Part shown: positions 32,119 through 39,936 of the stretch, piece after piece
Layout of the letters: each line of letters starts with the position of its first letter
Position numbering within the stretch: the stretch's first letter is position 1
Assembly: GCA_026397135.1 (NCBI GenBank)
Contig: JAPLVL010000028.1
Span: 1-41,390 of the forward strand
Direction: 5' to 3'
DNA: 41,390 bases
Source of the DNA: Candidatus Berkelbacteria bacterium
GTDB taxonomy: Bacteria; Patescibacteriota; UBA1384; XYA2-FULL-43-10; 1-14-0-10-43-13
Program-made: the position numbers and the translations under genes
Notes under the pieces: generated by a model
Told to the model about the DNA's origin: nothing
The model's input: only the letters and a program-made list of their open reading frames with translations
Databases searched by the model: none

Positions 32119-33408
32119 CTATCGGCCAATTGAATAATATTGAAAACCTAATCGCTTCATCTCTGCTGGCGAATAGATATTGCGCCCATCAAAAATCACC
32201 GGGGCATTAAGTTTTGCTTTGATCTTCTTTAGATCAATCTGTTTGAACTCATCCCATTCAGTGATAATCGCCAGAGCATCTGCATCTTTACAAGCTTCAT
32301 CCGCTTTAGAAGCAAATTTAACCTCTGGAATCAGTTTTTTCAAGTTTTCCTCTGCTACCGGGTCAAAAGCTACAACCTCCGCTCCAAGATTTATTAGGTT
32401 TTCGATGATTGCTACAGATGGAGCCATTCTGATGTCATCCGTTTTGGGTTTGAAGGCGACGCCCCAGATGGCGATTTTCTTGCCAGCAAGGTTACCAAAA
32501 TAATTTTCAATTTTGGCAACAAATCTCTGTCGCTGCAGATGATTGATAGCTTCAACTTCCTCGAGAAGCTTGAAATCAACCTTGTTGTCATGAGCAATCT
32601 GAATCAAAGCTTCTACGTCCTTGGGGAAGCAAGAGCCACCATAGCCAAGTCCAGGGTTGAGGAATGCTTTTTGGCCGATTCTTTTGTCCAGCTTCATCCC
32701 TTTTGAGACTTCTACTGCATTAGCACCAACCTTCTCACAAATATTGGCAACAGAGTTAATAAATGAAATCTGAGTTGCCAGATATGAATTCGAAGCATAT
32801 TTAATCATCTCGGCGGTCTCCAGATTTGTAATCAGAATTGGCGATCCCAAAACTTCATAGAGCTTTGCAACTGTGTTGGCCGCTTCGTGACCGTTCGAAT
32901 CGCCTAGAACTACACGATCAGGCTCCATCCAATCTTCAATGGCCGATCCTTCACGCAAGAATTCCGGATTCGATACCACGTCAAATTTACCGCCATAATA
33001 TTTCTTGATCGTTTTGCGAACTAGCTCTCCTGTACCGATCGGAACGGTACTCTTGTTCACTATGATTTGATAGTGGGAAAGATTCTGGCCAATCTCTTTG
33101 GCTGCCGCCATCACATATTTAAGATCGGCTCTACCATCCTCATCCGGTGGAGTGCCAACCGCGATAAAGATGATCTCATTCCCCTTGATGTTACCTATGA
33201 GATCGGTTGTAAATTTAATTCGACCTGCCTTCAAATTTTTGGTAATTAACTCTTCGATGCCAGGCTCAAAAATCGGTGAAATGCCGTGAGAGAGCTTTTC
33301 AATCTTTTCCTCAACTATATCAACGCAAACAACATCATTTCCAAGTTCAGCCAGGCAAACGCCCTGAACCAAGCCAACATAGCCGGTGCCGATAACCATC
33401 ACTTTCAT
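32119..33408 (-). CDS. ugd: UDP-glucose 6-dehydrogenase
   Basis: 429 aa, the standard length. VIGTGYVGLVQGVCLAELG binds NAD. IAVGTPPDEDG, STVPIGTGE, VSNPEFLREGSAIEDW, ETAEMIKYASNSYLA, and LGYGGSCFPKDVEAL with catalytic Cys260 are all present, followed by WGVAFKPKTDDIR. It oxidises UDP-glucose twice to UDP-glucuronate. The neighbouring UDP-glucuronate decarboxylase would turn this into UDP-xylose, and the SDR at 4546-5523 may epimerise it to UDP-galacturonate. AGGAG in the leader is part of the 15-base phrase AATTTCGTAGGAGAT, which recurs between rmlD and the gtrA-like gene. Confidence 0.96.
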   Translation of the reverse strand: MKVMVIGTGYVGLVQGVCLAELGNDVVCVDIVEEKIEKLSHGISPIFEPGIEELITKNLKAGRIKFTTDLIGNIKGNEIIFIAVGTPPDEDGRADLKYVMAAAKEIGQNLSHYQIIVNKSTVPIGTGELVRKTIKKYYGGKFDVVSNPEFLREGSAIEDWMEPDRVVLGDSNGHEAANTVAKLYEVLGSPILITNLETAEMIKYASNSYLATQISFINSVANICEKVGANAVEVSKGMKLDKRIGQKAFLNPGLGYGGSCFPKDVEALIQIAHDNKVDFKLLEEVEAINHLQRQRFVAKIENYFGNLAGKKIAIWGVAFKPKTDDIRMAPSVAIIENLINLGAEVVAFDPVAEENLKKLIPEVKFASKADEACKDADALAIITEWDEFKQIDLKKIKAKLNAPVIFDGRNIYSPAEMKRLGFQYYSIGR

Positions 33409-33412
33409 ACCT

Positions 33413-33427
33413 ATCTCCTACGAAATT
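33413..33427 (-). repeat. Phrase AATTTCGTAGGAGAT carrying the ugd ribosome binding site
   Basis: On the - strand this 15-base word includes AGGAG upstream of the ugd ATG (33408). The same 15 bases occur in the same orientation at 39938-39952, in the left arm of the palindromic element. It is a repeated word with a ready-made SD. Confidence 0.65.
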
Positions 33428-34365
33428 TAATACCCTAATTTTCGAAGCCACTCGATTGTTTTCTTTAGACCTTCTTCCAGTTGAACTTTTGGTTCCCAAG
33501 CAAGATTCTCTTTTGCAAGGGAAATATCAGGTTGACGTTGAGTCGGATCGTCCGCCGGCAATGGTTTGTGAACAATTTTTGATTTCGAATCGGTCAGTTT
33601 GATCACCCCCTCTGCCAATTCCAACATAGTAAATTCATTCGGATTGCCAATATTGACTGGGCCTTCAAAATCAGAGTGCAACATCTTGATTTGCGCTTCG
33701 ATCTGATCATCAACATAGCAAAAAGAGCGACTCTGCTTGCCGTCACCATACATTGTAATATCTTCATTAGCTAGAGCTTGGCGAATAAAATTAGTAACAA
33801 CCCGTCCGTCAAAAGGTCGCATTTTGGGCCCGTAAGTGTTGAAAATTCTGATCAGACCGGAGTTGAGCCCCAAATCCTTTTTGTAAATGTAAATAAGTGA
33901 CTCAGCAAAACGCTTACCTTCGTCATAGCAGGAACGCTCGCCATAGGAGTTGACATGACCCCAATAACTTTCAGTCTGGGGATGCTCGAGCGGATCACCA
34001 TAGACTTCTGATGTCGAGGCATGAACAAATCTGGCACTATTTCGAAGAGCTAGATCGAGCAAATTTTTCACTCCAATGCTACAAACCTCTAGTGTTTCGA
34101 TCGGATGGCTACGATAGTCTGGTGGAGATGCCGGACAAGCTAGATTGATTATGTAGTCAAGTTTCTGATCTATTTTGATAGGTTTGACAATGTCATGTTC
34201 AAAAAATTCGAAATTTGGATTAGCCTCAAATTCGACCAGATTTTTCTTCTCCCCGGTCAGAAAATTATCGAGGCAAATTACTTTTGCCCCTTTTTCTTCC
34301 AGTAGTTTTCCAATCAAATTCGAACCGATGAAACCAGCACCGCCAGCGACAAGATATGTCGGCAT
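33427..34365 (-). CDS. uxs: UDP-glucuronate decarboxylase (UDP-xylose synthase)
   Basis: 312 aa. Cofactor motif VAGGAGFIGSNL, then NLACPASPPDYRSHPIETL, ASTSEVYGDPLEHPQTESYWG and SCYDEGKRFAESL, then RIFNTYGPKMRPFDGRVV. The ACPASP loop and the EVYGDP...YWG and CYDEGKR segments are specific to UDP-glucuronic acid decarboxylases. It converts UDP-GlcA to UDP-xylose, passing through a 4-keto-pentose that other enzymes can divert. AGGAG with a six-base spacer precedes the ATG at 34365. It sits directly before ugd, its substrate supplier, with 18 bases between the two. Confidence 0.93.
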   Translation of the reverse strand: MPTYLVAGGAGFIGSNLIGKLLEEKGAKVICLDNFLTGEKKNLVEFEANPNFEFFEHDIVKPIKIDQKLDYIINLACPASPPDYRSHPIETLEVCSIGVKNLLDLALRNSARFVHASTSEVYGDPLEHPQTESYWGHVNSYGERSCYDEGKRFAESLIYIYKKDLGLNSGLIRIFNTYGPKMRPFDGRVVTNFIRQALANEDITMYGDGKQSRSFCYVDDQIEAQIKMLHSDFEGPVNIGNPNEFTMLELAEGVIKLTDSKSKIVHKPLPADDPTQRQPDISLAKENLAWEPKVQLEEGLKKTIEWLRKLGY

Positions 34366-34366
34366 C

Positions 34367-35119
34367 TTATTCTCCTGTTTTCTTGAATTTTTTATAATAA
34401 TTTAAGACTTTGGCTCGATAAAAAACGGCCAGCGTGTCGACAAACATGTTTTTGATAACTTTGAAATTGCCTGCGCCAACACCCGTAGCGTTGAAATTCA
34501 TCTCGACCGGCGCTTCAAAAATCCGGCGATATCCAAGCTCCCAAGCAATTACCAGCATTTCGAGATCGAAGGCAAAGCGTTTGACTTGCAGTCTCGGCAT
34601 CACATCTTTGGCAACCTCTCTTTTGAGAAATTTTAAACCTGTCTGGGTGTCAGTAATATTCAGGCCAAATAGAATCCGAATCATCTTTTGGTAGCACCAA
34701 GAATATATTTTTCTGATAAATGGATAATTAACCTTCGAAGCAGGATGACGCTTGCTGCCAATTACAAAATCGGCATCGAAAATCTCCATCAGGCGGACGC
34801 ATTTATCAAACTGCCTTGGGTCAAAGTCTCCGCCAGCATCAGTGAAAGTGATAATATCGCCCTTTGCCTTCTCTGTTCCGAATTTGAGGGCATATCCTTT
34901 GCCATGATTTGGACTGTATTCATAAACTTTAACTTTGCTCGAATGGTGTCGACGCGCTTCCTCTGCTGTCTTGTCCGGAGACCCATCGACAACCACAATC
35001 ACTTCATAATCGTAATCAAGGATATCATGAGACTTCAAAATTTCATCGATCGTGTGGTAAATCGCCTTTTCTTCTTTGTACGCAGGGATCACAATTGATA
35101 GCTTAGGATTCTTTTCCAC
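34367..35119 (-). CDS. GT2 glycosyltransferase, dolichyl-phosphate-glucose-synthase-like
   Basis: 250 aa. The start is a GTG at 35119 with GGGAG five bases upstream, inside the flippase end (17-base overlap). SIVIPAYKEEKAI, VVVVDGSPDKT (as VIVVVDGSPDKT), NHGKGYALKFGTEKAKGD, FTDAGGDFDP and DTQTGLKFLKREV are typical of Alg5-like synthases that make polyprenyl-phosphate-glucose or related donors. The usual DAD acid triplet reads DAG-GD here. No C-terminal helix pair is present, so it is a peripheral enzyme. It provides a lipid-linked sugar for outer-face transferases, together with the GtrB-like protein. Confidence 0.87.
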   Translation of the reverse strand: MEKNPKLSIVIPAYKEEKAIYHTIDEILKSHDILDYDYEVIVVVDGSPDKTAEEARRHHSSKVKVYEYSPNHGKGYALKFGTEKAKGDIITFTDAGGDFDPRQFDKCVRLMEIFDADFVIGSKRHPASKVNYPFIRKIYSWCYQKMIRILFGLNITDTQTGLKFLKREVAKDVMPRLQVKRFAFDLEMLVIAWELGYRRIFEAPVEMNFNATGVGAGNFKVIKNMFVDTLAVFYRAKVLNYYKKFKKTGE

Positions 35120-36389
35120 TTATGCTCCCAATATAGGTTAAAATTTGTTCCTTTTTGGTCAAAAGATAGTAAGCAAACATGAGGGCGAAGGTCAGTGCAG
35201 CACAAATAATGAAGATTCTGACAACAATACTGATACTGGGATGGTAAATCACGCTCCAAACCAGAGAAACGACAAGGCAGGCCGACATAAACCAGAGGAA
35301 CATGAAGTCCTTGATCGCCAAATAGTAGTTGGCGAAAAGATTGATCAAAGTGTAGAAAAGGGCGAATAATCCAATTTGGGGAAGCAAATAGAAAAGTGCG
35401 GTGTAGGAAGTGCCATAGAGCAAATTCATCACAAATCCAGGCACAACCTCATAAACGCCCAAGATCATGAGAGCGGCAACGGTAGTCAGGGCCAGAGAGG
35501 CAATAAGCATCTTGTAATGCTTCTCGCCCTTGCTCTTCTTCTCCATGATCATCGGGAACATTACCGAAATTATCGGCGAAGTGATATAGAGAATTATTTT
35601 GGCTACCGTTGAGGTTGCGGCATAGAGTCCAGCCTGATCAGCCGGGAAGTAATGTTTGACCAACATGATGTCTAGATTGAGAAGCACGGTCAGAACAAAT
35701 GTATTTAAAATCACAGGATAGGTATATGCAAGCATATCCTTCTTGTCGAAATGAAAATCGTCATTGCCCTTCTTCTCTTTGATAAAAATTTTGGAAAGCG
35801 GCCAAAACGAGACAAGGTACGCGATTAGTGAGGCCAGAACCATGGCCAGCATCGCCCCGCTCACGGCCAGACCAATCTTGACCAATAGGACTGCGATTGA
35901 CACCTTGAGCAACATTTCCAATATATTGATAGCCGAGAAGGCAGTGAAGCGCTGAGTTCCCTGAAGCACCCCTTTGTTTATTAGAGCCACAAAACCGATT
36001 AGAAAACCGGAAAATGCGATAATTACCGGAACAATGCTATCGATAGCGAAAAAATTGGCGATCGGTTTGGCAATAGCGATGCCGGCCAGGAAGAAGAAAA
36101 GTGAGATGAAAAAAATATAACGAGTCAGAATCTTGAAAAGTTTTTTGATCGCACCGAACTTCTCCAGTCCATACAATTCGCCAGTGTAAAACATTGTAAT
36201 GGTAGTGACAACGCCGCCACAGACAGAAAGGATAGTGAGGAGAGACATTATAGTCGCCATCTGACCATACTGAACCGGTCCCAAGAGGCGTCCCATCAGC
36301 ATATTGAAGAGATAGCTAAAAACGCTGGCAACAATACTGCCAACAAAAACAATTAGGCTTCCCGACAAAAATCTTTTAGCCTCATTCAT
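35103..36389 (-). CDS. Second Wzx-type polysaccharide flippase
   Basis: 428 aa polytopic membrane protein with about 12 helices. FLSGSLIVFVGSIVASVFSYLFNML, then GRLLGPVQYGQMATIMSLL is the classical MOP/Wzx entry (helix 1, LGPxxYG loop). The middle includes YTYPVILNTFVLTVLLNLDIMLVKHYF with AGLYAATSTVAKI, again typical. It is the first gene of the long - strand run, and its ATG falls where transcription from the -35/-10 pair at 36396-36425 should begin, so it may be translated from a leaderless mRNA. It differs clearly from the flippase at 3101-4549, so the locus may export two different lipid-linked glycans. Confidence 0.9.
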   Translation of the reverse strand: MNEAKRFLSGSLIVFVGSIVASVFSYLFNMLMGRLLGPVQYGQMATIMSLLTILSVCGGVVTTITMFYTGELYGLEKFGAIKKLFKILTRYIFFISLFFFLAGIAIAKPIANFFAIDSIVPVIIAFSGFLIGFVALINKGVLQGTQRFTAFSAINILEMLLKVSIAVLLVKIGLAVSGAMLAMVLASLIAYLVSFWPLSKIFIKEKKGNDDFHFDKKDMLAYTYPVILNTFVLTVLLNLDIMLVKHYFPADQAGLYAATSTVAKIILYITSPIISVMFPMIMEKKSKGEKHYKMLIASLALTTVAALMILGVYEVVPGFVMNLLYGTSYTALFYLLPQIGLFALFYTLINLFANYYLAIKDFMFLWFMSACLVVSLVWSVIYHPSISIVVRIFIICAALTFALMFAYYLLTKKEQILTYIGSISGKES

Positions 36390-36395
36390 AGTGAT

Positions 36396-36425
36396 AATAT
36401 ATCAAATCCCAAACTTATCCGTCAA
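36396..36425 (-). promoter_or_regulatory. Promoter of the 32-kb glycan operon
   Basis: On the - strand TTGACG (36420-36425) and TATATT (36396-36401) are separated by 18 bases, with TG before the -10 (TGATATATT). Each hexamer matches five of six consensus bases. The expected start point is near 36389, the first base of the flippase ATG, which implies a leaderless transcript. It is the best promoter found upstream of any gene in the run. Confidence 0.7.
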
Positions 36426-36440
36426 ATAAAGGAGCGATAG

Positions 36441-36480
36441 TTGAATACAATGCCGCAAAAGTGTAAATTAACTTTATAAT
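36441..36480 (+). promoter_or_regulatory. Promoter region of the rml operon
   Basis: Two readings are possible. TTGAAT (36441-36446) with TAAATT (36464-36469) at 17 bases would give a leader of about 20 nt with the AGGAG at 36487-36491. A perfect TATAAT at 36475-36480 lacks a -35 and would start the RNA at about 36487, inside that SD. The 106-base gap (36390-36495) is shared with the divergent operon promoter. Confidence 0.55.
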
Positions 36481-36495
36481 AATGATAGGAGAAAA

Positions 36496-37374
36496 ATGAA
36501 AGGTATTATACTGGCTGGTGGATCAGGCACGAGACTTTATCCTCTAACTTTGGCTATGAGCAAGCAAATGTTGCCGGTTTACGACAAACCAATGATCTAT
36601 TACCCGCTTTCGACACTGATGCTGGCAGGAATCTCGGAGATTTTGATCATCTCTACTCCGCACGACTTGCCAAATTTCCGCAAATTGCTTGGGGACGGAC
36701 AAGATTTCGGAGTTAAACTCTCCTACGCCGAACAGCCTTCACCAGATGGATTAGCCCAAGCTTTCATCATTGGTGAGGAATTTATCGGCAAAGACGATGT
36801 CGCAATGGTTTTGGGCGACAATATTTTCTATGGTAATGGACTGGTCAATTTATTGAAAAAGGCAGCTAGCAACAAAGGCAGAGCAACCATCTTCGGTTAT
36901 TACGTCAATGATCCTGAGAGGTTTGGGGTCGTCGAATTCGACAAGACAGGCCGTGCCATTTCAATCGAGGAGAAACCAAAGGAACCGAAATCAAATTACG
37001 CCGTAACCGGACTTTACTTTTATGACAATCGCGCTGTCGAGTTCGCCAAAGCAGTTGAGCCGAGTACACGAGGCGAATTAGAAATTACTGACTTAAACGA
37101 AATGTATTTGAAAGCCGGTGATTTGGATGTTCAACTGCTTGGCCGCGGCTTTGCTTGGCTTGACACCGGCACAATAAATTCACTGGTCGAGGCTGGTGAA
37201 TTCGTCCGGATCGTTGAAGAGAGGCAAAACATCAAGATTTCCGCTCCTGAGGAAATCGCCTACATAAATGGTTGGCTCACTCTCGATCAACTCAAAACCA
37301 CAGCGCAAAAATATGGCAAATCACTCTACGGCCAGCATCTTTTGAATGTAGCCGAAGGAAAAATACACTACTAA
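36496..37374 (+). CDS. rmlA: Glucose-1-phosphate thymidylyltransferase
   Basis: 292 aa, standard length. [20 protein letters not shown] and [21 protein letters not shown] open the protein. [12 protein letters not shown] carries the catalytic Asp, and [19 protein letters not shown] with [11 protein letters not shown] completes the RmlA signature. It joins dTTP and glucose-1-P, the first step to dTDP-L-rhamnose. AGGAG precedes the ATG. It begins an rmlACBD operon with gaps of 12, 9 and 0 bases, divergent from the glycan operon. Confidence 0.97.
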   Translation: MKGIILAGGSGTRLYPLTLAMSKQMLPVYDKPMIYYPLSTLMLAGISEILIISTPHDLPNFRKLLGDGQDFGVKLSYAEQPSPDGLAQAFIIGEEFIGKDDVAMVLGDNIFYGNGLVNLLKKAASNKGRATIFGYYVNDPERFGVVEFDKTGRAISIEEKPKEPKSNYAVTGLYFYDNRAVEFAKAVEPSTRGELEITDLNEMYLKAGDLDVQLLGRGFAWLDTGTINSLVEAGEFVRIVEERQNIKISAPEEIAYINGWLTLDQLKTTAQKYGKSLYGQHLLNVAEGKIHY

Positions 37375-37386
37375 ATTAGGACTAAT

Positions 37387-37935
37387 ATGGAAATAGAAGA
37401 AACAACACTCCCAGGGATCCTGGTAATCGGAACAAAGGTCTATGCCGATGATCGCGGCTGGTTCACCGAAACTTACAGCAAAAGTAAATTCAAAGAAGCC
37501 GGAATTGAGGCAGATTTTGTTCAGGACAATCACTCAATGAGCCTGAAGAAGGGAACGCTGCGAGGAATTCATTTTCAAAATGAGCCAATGGCACAGGCCA
37601 AATTAATTCGTTGCAGTCGCGGTGCTGTTCTGGACGTAGCTGTCGATCTGCGAAAAAGTTCACCAAATTACAAGAAATGGATCGCTGTCGAACTTTCGGC
37701 TGAGAACAAGAAGCAAGTTTTCATCCCTAGAGGTTTTGGTCACGGATTCTTGACCTTGACCGATGGCGCTGAATTTCAATACAAGGTTGACAATGATTAT
37801 TCTAAGGAAAATGACCGCAGTATTCGCTTCGATGACCCAGAGATTGGAGTCGACTGGGGAATAGTAGATCCTATTGTCTCAGACAAGGACAGGACTGCGC
37901 CGCTGTTCAAAGATTCCGACGTTAATTTTAACTAA
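37387..37935 (+). CDS. rmlC: dTDP-4-dehydrorhamnose 3,5-epimerase
   Basis: 182 aa cupin enzyme of the usual length. DDRGWFTETYSKSKF, FVQDNHSMSLKKGTLRGIHFQ (catalytic His in GIHFQ), VLDVAVDLRKSSP and FIPRGFGHGFLTL are diagnostic. It epimerises C3 and C5 of dTDP-4-keto-6-deoxyglucose. Placed second in the operon, before rmlB, twelve bases after rmlA. Confidence 0.96.
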   Translation: MEIEETTLPGILVIGTKVYADDRGWFTETYSKSKFKEAGIEADFVQDNHSMSLKKGTLRGIHFQNEPMAQAKLIRCSRGAVLDVAVDLRKSSPNYKKWIAVELSAENKKQVFIPRGFGHGFLTLTDGAEFQYKVDNDYSKENDRSIRFDDPEIGVDWGIVDPIVSDKDRTAPLFKDSDVNFN

Positions 37936-37944
37936 AGGAAATAT

Positions 37945-39006
37945 ATGGAATTAAAAACCATCCTGGTCACTGGTGGGGCTGGATTCATCGGCTCAAATTT
38001 CATCATTTATATGATGGAAAAGTATCCAGAGTACGAGATTGTTAATTTCGATAAATTAACCTACGCAGGTAATCTGGCTAACCTAAGAGCGGTTGAAAAT
38101 AATCCAAAATACCGCTTCGTCGAGGGCGACATCTGCGACAGAGAGACAGTCAGCAAGGCAATGGAAGGCTGTGATGCTGTCGTTCATTTTGCTGCCGAGT
38201 CTCATGTCGACCGTTCAATCACCGGACCAGCCATCTTCGTTGAAACAAATGTGGTCGGCACGCAAGTTTTGCTAGATGTCGCCAAGGAGAAAAATATCAA
38301 GAGATTCCACCATGTATCGACGGACGAAGTATTTGGCTCTCTGTCTCTGGACCACCCAGAGATTAGATTCACCGAAGACACTCCGTATTCTCCACGATCT
38401 CCCTACTCCGCCTCAAAGGCTGGATCAGACCATCTCGTCCGTGCCTATATCGAAACCTACGGCTTGCCGGCTACAATCTCAAATTGCACCAACAATTATG
38501 GACCATTTCATTTCCCTGAAAAAGTAATTCCCCTTTTCGTTATTAATGCAATGCGAAACATGCCACTGCCGATTTATGGCACCGGCAAAGCAGTTCGGGA
38601 TTATTTATACGTAACAGATCACTGCAGCGCAATCGATCTGATCCTCCACGAGGGAAAAATCGGCGAAACCTACTGCATTGGTGGCGATTCAGAGAAGAAC
38701 GGCCTCGAAGTTGCTGATACAATCTTGAAATCACTCGGCAAACCAGAGAGTCTAAAAACATATGTCGAGGACCGAAAAGGTCATGACATGCGCTACGCTA
38801 TGGACCACGGCAAAATTACCAAGGAACTTGGGTGGAAACCTTCTCTCGCTTTTGAGGAAGGCATTGCCGAAACGATTAAATGGTATGGAGAAAACGAGGA
38901 ATGGTGGCAAACCATAATTTCTGGCGATTACTTAGACAAAAATCGCGAAGCTGCCAATCAGTCAGCGGTTAACGGCAGCCAGTCAACAGAAAAAGAGGAT
39001 AATTAA
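37945..39006 (+). CDS. rmlB: dTDP-glucose 4,6-dehydratase with a phrase-encoded tail
   Basis: 353 aa. LVTGGAGFIGSNFIIYMM, FAAESHVDRSI, VSTDEVFGSL (catalytic Asp/Glu), SPYSASKAGSDHLVRAY (Tyr/Lys) and NYGPFHFPEKVIPLFV define RmlB. It makes dTDP-4-keto-6-deoxyglucose. The conserved enzyme ends near DYLDKNR; the last about 17 residues (AANQSAVNGSQSTEKEDN) are polar and are encoded by CAGTCAGC-type words (38955-38988). AAAGGA before the ATG acts as SD. The stop directly abuts the rmlD ATG. Confidence 0.97.
   Translation: MELKTILVTGGAGFIGSNFIIYMMEKYPEYEIVNFDKLTYAGNLANLRAVENNPKYRFVEGDICDRETVSKAMEGCDAVVHFAAESHVDRSITGPAIFVETNVVGTQVLLDVAKEKNIKRFHHVSTDEVFGSLSLDHPEIRFTEDTPYSPRSPYSASKAGSDHLVRAYIETYGLPATISNCTNNYGPFHFPEKVIPLFVINAMRNMPLPIYGTGKAVRDYLYVTDHCSAIDLILHEGKIGETYCIGGDSEKNGLEVADTILKSLGKPESLKTYVEDRKGHDMRYAMDHGKITKELGWKPSLAFEEGIAETIKWYGENEEWWQTIISGDYLDKNREAANQSAVNGSQSTEKEDN
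38955..38988 (+). repeat. CAGTCAGC phrase in the 3' end of rmlB
   Basis: CAATCAGTCAGC followed by CGGCAGCCAGTCAACAG, read in frame as a Gln/Ser/Asn-rich tail. The words resemble the rmlD insertion at 39649-39676 (CAGTCAGC, AATCAG). Such words are unlike the rest of the rmlB coding sequence. Confidence 0.55.
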
Positions 39007-39933
39007 ATGAAGCTCAATCACAAACAACAAGCTACAAACCACAAACTACCGACTATATTAGTTACAGGGGCCAAAGGTCAACTCGGCAAGAAGATTATCG
39101 AGCTTATAACTCCGATTTCCAAGTTAGTTTTGACCGATTCCGACGATATGGACATTACTAATGCGGAGATTGTAGAGAAGACATTTACAAAAGTAAAACC
39201 TGACTTTGTGATTCATGCCGCAGCCTACACTCAGGTCGACAAAGCCGAGGAAAATGCCGACTTTTGCACAAAAATAAATGTAGAAGGAACTCGAAATATC
39301 GCAAACGCGACAGTCAAACACGAAGCGACTTTGGTCTACATTTCGACAGACTATGTCTTTGACGGATTGAAAAATACTCCCTACTCCGAGGAAGATATCC
39401 CTAATCCTCTCTCCATTTATGGAGAAACGAAATACGAGGGCGAATTAATTGTGGCTGAAACTTGTCCGAAACATTATATTCTCCGCATCTCCTGGCTCTT
39501 TGGCGAACTGCCCGAAGGCCACCCTGGAACTAATTTTGTCGAAACAATGCTTCGATTGGCCAAAGAGAGAGATGAGTTGACAATTGTAAGCGATCAAATC
39601 GGCTCGCCGACTTATACTGGCGATTTGGTGGAAATTATTTCGAGATTTGTCAGCAGTCAGCAATCAGCAGTCGATGACGACCGCAAACCTGTCCCTCATG
39701 GTTTGTATCACTTTTCCGGCAGCGGAGCCGCTTCTTGGTATGATTTTGCGGTTGAAATATTCAAACAAACGAAGACAAAAATAAATGTCAAAGCGATTAC
39801 AAGTGATCAGTATCCACAAAAAGCAAATCGGCCAACCTATTCATATTTGGACAAATCCAAAATTGAATCAGCCCTCGAGATGAAAGTACGACCCTGGCAA
39901 GAGATGCTCAAAAGTTATTTAGAAAAACGATAA
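39007..39933 (+). CDS. rmlD: dTDP-4-dehydrorhamnose reductase with phrase-encoded insertions
   Basis: 308 aa. ILVTGAKGQLGKKI, VIHAAAYTQVDKAEEN, YISTDYVFDGLKNTPYSEED, NPLSIYGETKYEGE (Tyr/Lys), LRISWLFGE, VSDQIGSPTYTGDL and GLYHFSGSGAASWYDFA are the RmlD set. It reduces the 4-keto group to give dTDP-L-rhamnose. RmlD normally starts almost at ILVTG; here 16 extra residues (MKLNHKQQATNHKLPT) are encoded by a CAAAC/CTACAAAC phrase. A second phrase (39649-39676) encodes SSQQSAVDDD in the surface loop before GLYHFSG. The only plausible start is the ATG at 39007, so the extension must be translated. Confidence 0.95.
   Translation: MKLNHKQQATNHKLPTILVTGAKGQLGKKIIELITPISKLVLTDSDDMDITNAEIVEKTFTKVKPDFVIHAAAYTQVDKAEENADFCTKINVEGTRNIANATVKHEATLVYISTDYVFDGLKNTPYSEEDIPNPLSIYGETKYEGELIVAETCPKHYILRISWLFGELPEGHPGTNFVETMLRLAKERDELTIVSDQIGSPTYTGDLVEIISRFVSSQQSAVDDDRKPVPHGLYHFSGSGAASWYDFAVEIFKQTKTKINVKAITSDQYPQKANRPTYSYLDKSKIESALEMKVRPWQEMLKSYLEKR
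39015..39050 (+). repeat. CTACAAAC phrase at the 5' end of rmlD
   Basis: Near-repeating words CACAAACAACAAG, CTACAAACC and CACAAACTACC encode the unusual N-terminal extension of RmlD. Composition (almost no T or G on this strand) differs sharply from the neighbouring coding sequence. Confidence 0.6.
39649..39676 (+). repeat. GTCAGCAGTCAGCAATCAGCAGTC phrase within rmlD
   Basis: The core GCAGTCAGCAATCAGCAG (39653-39670) matches GCAGTAAGCAATAAGCAG at 1379-1396 at 16 of 18 bases, 38 kb away. It is in frame with rmlD and encodes a polar loop absent from the usual enzyme. Confidence 0.7.
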
Positions 39934-39936
39934 ATT

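Noticed and set aside
39649-39676. CRISPR repeat
   Set aside because: The words are contiguous and degenerate with no unique spacers, and no cas genes are present.
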